Source: Jejuia rubra
GTDB taxonomy: Bacteria; Bacteroidota; Bacteroidia; Flavobacteriales; Flavobacteriaceae
DNA: 64,000 nt
Assembly: GCF_042684665.1 (NCBI RefSeq)
Contig: NZ_JBHULY010000005.1
Span: 558,001-622,000, forward strand
Reading direction: 5' to 3'
The position numbers were made by a program, and so were the translations under genes. This document shows, in pieces, positions 61,022-64,000 of this stretch (positions are counted from its first letter, which is position 1; each line of letters opens with the position of its first letter). A model generated the notes under the pieces. That model made no database searches and was not told the DNA's origin. It was given only the letters and a program-made list of their open reading frames with translations.

Positions 61022-62191
61022 ATGAGTAAGAAAAAACAATTCGAAACAGAGGCCATACGAACGCAATGGGAAATCACACAATTTTCGGAGCATTCGGTGC
61101 CACTATATTTAACGTCGGGATTTGTATTTGAAGATGCCGAGGATATGCGAGCCTCGTTCGCGGAGGAAAAACAGCGCGATTTGTACAGTCGTTATAGCAA
61201 TCCCAATGTCAACGAATTTGTAGAAAAGGTTTGCCAAATGGAAGGTGCCGAAGATGGTTTTGCTTTTGCCAGTGGCATGGCGGCCGTGTTTTCCACCTTT
61301 GCCACTTTGTTGGATGCAGGTGACCACGTGGTGTCCTGTAGTTCGGTATTTGGGGCAACGCATGGGTTGTTCACCAAATATTTCCCGAAGTGGAATATCG
61401 AGTGTTCCTATTTCAACATTAATGAATTGGACTCGATTGAAGGTCTAATCCGGCCGAATACCAAATTTGTTTTTGCCGAAACTCCAACCAATCCAGGAGT
61501 GGATGTGTTGGATTTAGAATTTTTGAGTGCGATTTGTAAAAAGCATAATTTGTTATTGGTGATTGATAACTGCTTCGCTACGCCTTATCTGCAGAATCCT
61601 ATAAAGTTTGGTGCTGATTTGGTCATTCATTCAGCAACGAAATTGATGGATGGCCAGGGACGTGTTTTAGGCGGTATTACGGTCGGCAAAAAAGAGCTGA
61701 TTCGCGAGATTTATTTGTTTTCGAGGCTGACCGGTCCATCCATGAGTCCCTTTAACGCTTGGGTATTGTCAAAATCTTTGGAAACGTTGGCCATTCGAGT
61801 TGAAAAACATTGTGATAATGCCCTCAAACTAGCGGAATATTTAGAAACCCATCCCAAAGTAAAATGGGTAAAATATCCTTTTTTAAAGTCACATCCAAAA
61901 CATGAGATTGCTAAAAAGCAAATGCGATTGGGAGGAAATATTGTGGCATTTGAAGTGGAAGGTGGACTAGAGGCTGGAAGGCAATTTTTGGATGGCATCA
62001 AAATGTGTTCCTTATCGGCCAATCTTGGGGATACAAGAACGATTGTTACTCATCCAGCAAGTACAACCCATGCAAAGGTAGAGCCAGAAGTGAAGACTGC
62101 CGCCGGCATTACGGACGGTATGGTAAGGTGCTCCGTTGGTTTAGAGCATGTGGATGATATTATTGCTGATATTGAACAAGCTCTCGGTTAA
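61022..62191 (+). CDS. metZ: O-acyl-homoserine sulfhydrylase/trans-sulfuration enzyme
   Basis: Second Cys/Met metabolism PLP enzyme of the cluster, 389 residues. ATP-independent C-S bond formation on activated homoserine. GFAFASGMAAVFST, FAETPTNPGVDVLD, and the PLP lysine in HSATKLMDGQGRVLGG are intact. It is shorter than metY and closest to MetZ-type O-succinylhomoserine sulfhydrylases, but with an acetyltransferase (MetX) encoded nearby the natural acyl group may be acetyl. MetB/MetC activity cannot be excluded. The start at ATG 61022 gives the usual N-terminus. Confidence 0.88.
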   Translation: MSKKKQFETEAIRTQWEITQFSEHSVPLYLTSGFVFEDAEDMRASFAEEKQRDLYSRYSNPNVNEFVEKVCQMEGAEDGFAFASGMAAVFSTFATLLDAGDHVVSCSSVFGATHGLFTKYFPKWNIECSYFNINELDSIEGLIRPNTKFVFAETPTNPGVDVLDLEFLSAICKKHNLLLVIDNCFATPYLQNPIKFGADLVIHSATKLMDGQGRVLGGITVGKKELIREIYLFSRLTGPSMSPFNAWVLSKSLETLAIRVEKHCDNALKLAEYLETHPKVKWVKYPFLKSHPKHEIAKKQMRLGGNIVAFEVEGGLEAGRQFLDGIKMCSLSANLGDTRTIVTHPASTTHAKVEPEVKTAAGITDGMVRCSVGLEHVDDIIADIEQALG

Positions 62192-62195
62192 ATCG

Positions 62196-62993
62196 ATGCG
62201 TAACAAAACCATATATCAAGTTGATGCATTTGCGGACGAGGCTTTTGGAGGTAACCCTGCGGTAGTAATGATTTTAGATGAATTGCCCTCTGAATCATGG
62301 ATGCAAAACATGGCCATGGAGATGAATCTATCTGAGACAGCTTTGGTTGCGCCAAATGGTCTCGGTCATGATATTAAATATTTTACGTCAACGGTTGAAA
62401 TTGCGCTATGCGGACATGCTACTTTGGCTTCTGCCCACATTATGTATCAATTAGGAATCAAAACGCCAAATGAGTTGATTCACTTTAGGTCAAAAGGTGG
62501 GGATTTAACTATTTCTAAACAAGGGGATTTTATTAGAATGACATTTCCACAGTATAAACTTTCAGAAATAGAAACTCCCCAAAACTTTTATGACTTAGTG
62601 GGCTTTGAGCCAATTGCCACGTATCATAGTGATTACGACTGGATTGTGGCAGTGGCTGAAAACCGGAAAGCTATTGAAAACTGCACGCCTGATTTCAATG
62701 CGCTCAAAGCAAACGGACTCGGTCGATTAATGGTAACTTCTGAGGGAAAATCAGAAGAAGTTGATTTTGTGGTGCGCTGTTTTGTGCCCCAAGCGGGTAT
62801 AAATGAGGACCCCGTAACCGGTTCGGCGCATTGTGCTTTGGCCCCTTTGTGGGCCGAGAGGCTCGGGAAAAATCAAATGGTTTCTCATCAGATTTCTAAA
62901 CGAGGGGGTATTTTGCACCTTGTCTTAAATGACGACAACGTTGAAATAAAGGGAAAAGCAATTACCATTTTTGAGGCAAAATTGAAGCTATAA
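62196..62993 (+). CDS. PhzF family isomerase-like protein
   Basis: 265 residues, PhzF/diaminopimelate-epimerase-like fold. N-terminal YQVDAFADEAFGGNPAVVMI, the NLSETALVA segment with the proposed catalytic Glu, CGHATLASAHI, and the C-terminal NEDPVTGSAHCALAPLW are all present. The substrate is unknown; no phenazine genes are near. It starts four bases after the metZ stop, so it is probably the last gene of the methionine operon. ATG 62196 is chosen because the longer frame overlaps metZ. Confidence 0.9.
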   Translation: MRNKTIYQVDAFADEAFGGNPAVVMILDELPSESWMQNMAMEMNLSETALVAPNGLGHDIKYFTSTVEIALCGHATLASAHIMYQLGIKTPNELIHFRSKGGDLTISKQGDFIRMTFPQYKLSEIETPQNFYDLVGFEPIATYHSDYDWIVAVAENRKAIENCTPDFNALKANGLGRLMVTSEGKSEEVDFVVRCFVPQAGINEDPVTGSAHCALAPLWAERLGKNQMVSHQISKRGGILHLVLNDDNVEIKGKAITIFEAKLKL

Positions 62994-63005
62994 TTTATAT
63001 CTTAG
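62971..63005 (+). promoter_or_regulatory. Putative promoter of the Rrf2 gene
   Basis: TTG at 62971-62973, a 24-base spacer and TATCTTAG at 62998-63005. The start codon is at 63010, so the transcript would start at or next to the ATG (leaderless). The box overlaps the end of the PhzF gene. Confidence 0.45.
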
Positions 63006-63009
63006 CACG

Positions 63010-63423
63010 ATGCTTTCCAAAAAGACAAAATACGGCTTAAAAGCTCTAACTTTTATTGCAAGAAGTGGGGATGATGTTCCAGTTCAGGTCAGTGCTATAG
63101 CGAAAAGCGAGCAAATTCCTCAGAAGTTTCTCGAGAGTATTTTATTAACCTTGCGAAAAGCAGGAGTTTTAGGTTCTAAAAAAGGAAAACATGGAGGTTA
63201 TTATCTGAGAAACAAACCTTCTGAAATCAAAATGACTGACGTCATGCGTGTTCTGGAAGGCCCAATCGCCATGGTGCCTTGTGTAAGTTTGAACTATTAT
63301 GAAAAGTGTGATGATTGTCCGGACGAGCATAAATGTAGCGTACACAGATTGATGATTGAGGTACGTGATAGTACCCTTAAAGTGTTAAGAAATACCACTT
63401 TAGCAGATTTATCTAGGGTTTAG
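63010..63423 (+). CDS. Rrf2 family transcriptional regulator
   Basis: 137 residues. A winged helix-turn-helix fills residues 1-75 (KYGLKALTFIAR; QIPQKFLESILLTLRKAGVL; GGYYLRNKP). Four cysteines follow at 91, 100, 103 and 109 (PCVSLNYYEKC, CDDCPDEHKC), compatible with Fe-S or thiol sensing as in IscR/NsrR-type members. It precedes the DUF2061-cysH genes, so it probably controls sulfate assimilation in the manner of CymR-like regulators. A palindrome at 63550-63573 is a candidate binding site. Confidence 0.92.
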   Translation: MLSKKTKYGLKALTFIARSGDDVPVQVSAIAKSEQIPQKFLESILLTLRKAGVLGSKKGKHGGYYLRNKPSEIKMTDVMRVLEGPIAMVPCVSLNYYEKCDDCPDEHKCSVHRLMIEVRDSTLKVLRNTTLADLSRV

Positions 63424-63518
63424 CCATTGAAAAATTAATAGTATAACGCCATTTCCTTGTAAGTTTTGTTCATTTTATCGTCAAAATACTCCAATATTCT
63501 AAAAAGTAAGCTCGAACC

Positions 63519-63548
63519 TTTGTAGAGCGGAAAAAAGTATTACTTTTG
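63519..63548 (+). promoter_or_regulatory. Promoter of the DUF2061-cysH genes
   Basis: TTTG at 63519-63522, an 18-base spacer and TACTTTTG at 63541-63548 match the flavobacterial consensus at both elements. It is the clearest promoter in the window along with that of ppa. Confidence 0.75.
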
Positions 63549-63549
63549 T

Positions 63550-63573
63550 AATCCCTATTAAATTGATAGGATT
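63550..63573. promoter_or_regulatory. Candidate operator overlapping the cysH transcription start
   Basis: AATCCCTAT (63550-63558) and ATAGGATT (63566-63573) form an inverted repeat (CCTAT/ATAGG core, seven-base spacer TAAATTG). It starts two bases after the -7 box, where a bound repressor would block initiation. The Rrf2 protein encoded just upstream is the obvious candidate. Confidence 0.5.
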
Positions 63574-63591
63574 AATATAAAATAACGACAA

Positions 63592-63849
63592 ATGATTGCG
63601 CAGATGTTATTAAAAAGTAAAGAGAAGTCCACTTATAAGGAAGATAGTGCCGGCGAAAAACCAATTAGAAGTGTTGCCAAGGCGTTAAGTTGGAGGGTAG
63701 TAGGGACTTTGGATACGCTTTTGGTTTCGTATATTTTAACAGGAAGAATATCTCTGGCCGCTTCAATAGCATCCGTGGATTTTGTGACGAAATTGATTCT
63801 CTACTTCTTTCACGAACGTTTTTGGAATCTTATCAAATGGGGGAAATAA
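63592..63849 (+). CDS. DUF2061 small membrane protein
   Basis: 85 residues. The DUF2061 domain has two hydrophobic helices: SVAKALSWRVVGTLDTLLVSY and SLAASIASVDFVTKLILYFF (in part), ending HERFWNLIKWGK. The pattern KALSWR..GT.DT is diagnostic for the family. Its molecular role is not established; in flavobacteria it is often next to sulfate-assimilation genes, as here. It begins the transcript driven from 63519 and lies six bases before cysH. Confidence 0.9.
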   Translation: MIAQMLLKSKEKSTYKEDSAGEKPIRSVAKALSWRVVGTLDTLLVSYILTGRISLAASIASVDFVTKLILYFFHERFWNLIKWGK

Positions 63850-63855
63850 ATTGAT

Positions 63856-64000
63856 ATGGGTATGTTTACAGAAAATCAAATAGAAATATTAAATAAAGAG
63901 TTTGAAACCGCAACGCCAGCTGAAATTATTCAAAAGGCTTTTGAGCTGAATAACAAAGCTGTTGTTACCACTAATTTCAGACCGTACGAAGCTGCAATCC
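63856..64000 (+). CDS. cysH: Phospho-/adenylylsulfate reductase, 3' truncated by window edge
   Basis: The first 48 codons are open to the end of the window, beginning MGMFTENQIEILNKEF and containing VVTTNFRPYEAAI. In CysH the segment after the first helix reads similarly (ATTSFGxxSAV; the flavobacterial form is TTNFRPYEAAIL). This enzyme reduces APS or PAPS to sulfite. The call rests on the short N-terminal part and on the neighbouring Rrf2 and DUF2061 genes. The codon at 63862 is an alternative start. Confidence 0.75.
   Translation, partial: MGMFTENQIEILNKEFETATPAEIIQKAFELNNKAVVTTNFRPYEAAI

Noticed and set aside
1..64000. tRNA, rRNA, prophage or integrative element
   Set aside because: No cloverleaf with CCA-adjacent acceptor stem, rRNA-like segment, integrase, transposase or phage gene was recognised; the only mobile-looking DNA is small palindromic repeats.

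Overview
The window is about 64 kb of chromosome from a member of the Bacteroidota, almost certainly a marine Flavobacteriaceae species. Evidence: A+T-rich DNA; TAnnTTTG promoter boxes placed only a few bases before start codons; no obvious Shine-Dalgarno sites; GLPGLI-family proteins; a carboxypeptidase-regulatory-domain/TonB-type receptor; signal peptides ending in ...SQ or ...AQ; an N-acylornithine-type carbamoyltransferase; and several palindromic repeat families typical of this group. No tRNA, rRNA, CRISPR array, phage or insertion sequence was seen.

Layout. 1-7.5 kb: the end of hutG, then a soluble and a membrane-bound pyrophosphatase side by side, a DsbD-type reductase, a deoxynucleoside kinase and an unknown exported protein. 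7.6-15.5 kb: two tandem GLPGLI proteins with an outer-membrane TonB-type receptor, a MORN-repeat protein and a surface lipoprotein. 15.6-24.5 kb: metK behind a SAM-II-like riboswitch, divergent from ilvD-ilvB-ilvN-ilvC-ilvA. The ilv operon is preceded by a leader peptide, an antiterminator and a terminator, which together look like a branched-chain amino acid attenuator. 24.9-36.6 kb: a GapN-like dehydrogenase, an azurin-like lipoprotein, and two divergent clusters (ThuA, DUF1080, gluconate-dehydrogenase-subunit-3-like, GMC oxidoreductase // two TIM-barrel proteins, MFS transporter, Gfo/Idh/MocA oxidoreductase, DUF1080). Their content resembles a 3-keto-glycoside pathway. 36.7-49.7 kb: a membrane nucleotide cyclase, then an arginine/proline operon (GNAT, argG, argC, proC, argD, proA, proB, argF', argB, argE, argH) preceded by two arginine-rich leader peptides. 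49.8-54.9 kb: leuA-leuB, an unknown helical protein and an outer-membrane barrel. 55-64 kb: a SAM-I riboswitch, metY, a three-enzyme MetX-aspartokinase-homoserine dehydrogenase fusion, a small unknown protein, metZ, a PhzF protein, an Rrf2 regulator, a DUF2061 protein and the start of cysH.

The theme is amino-acid biosynthesis (Ile/Val/Leu, Arg/Pro, Met/SAM, sulfate assimilation), with each branch apparently sensing its own product through a different RNA device: SAM-II RNA for metK, SAM-I RNA for metY, a BCAA leader peptide for ilv and paired Arg leader peptides for arg. The operons are threaded with small palindromic elements. One of these has inserted cleanly into another, which gives direct evidence that these elements move.
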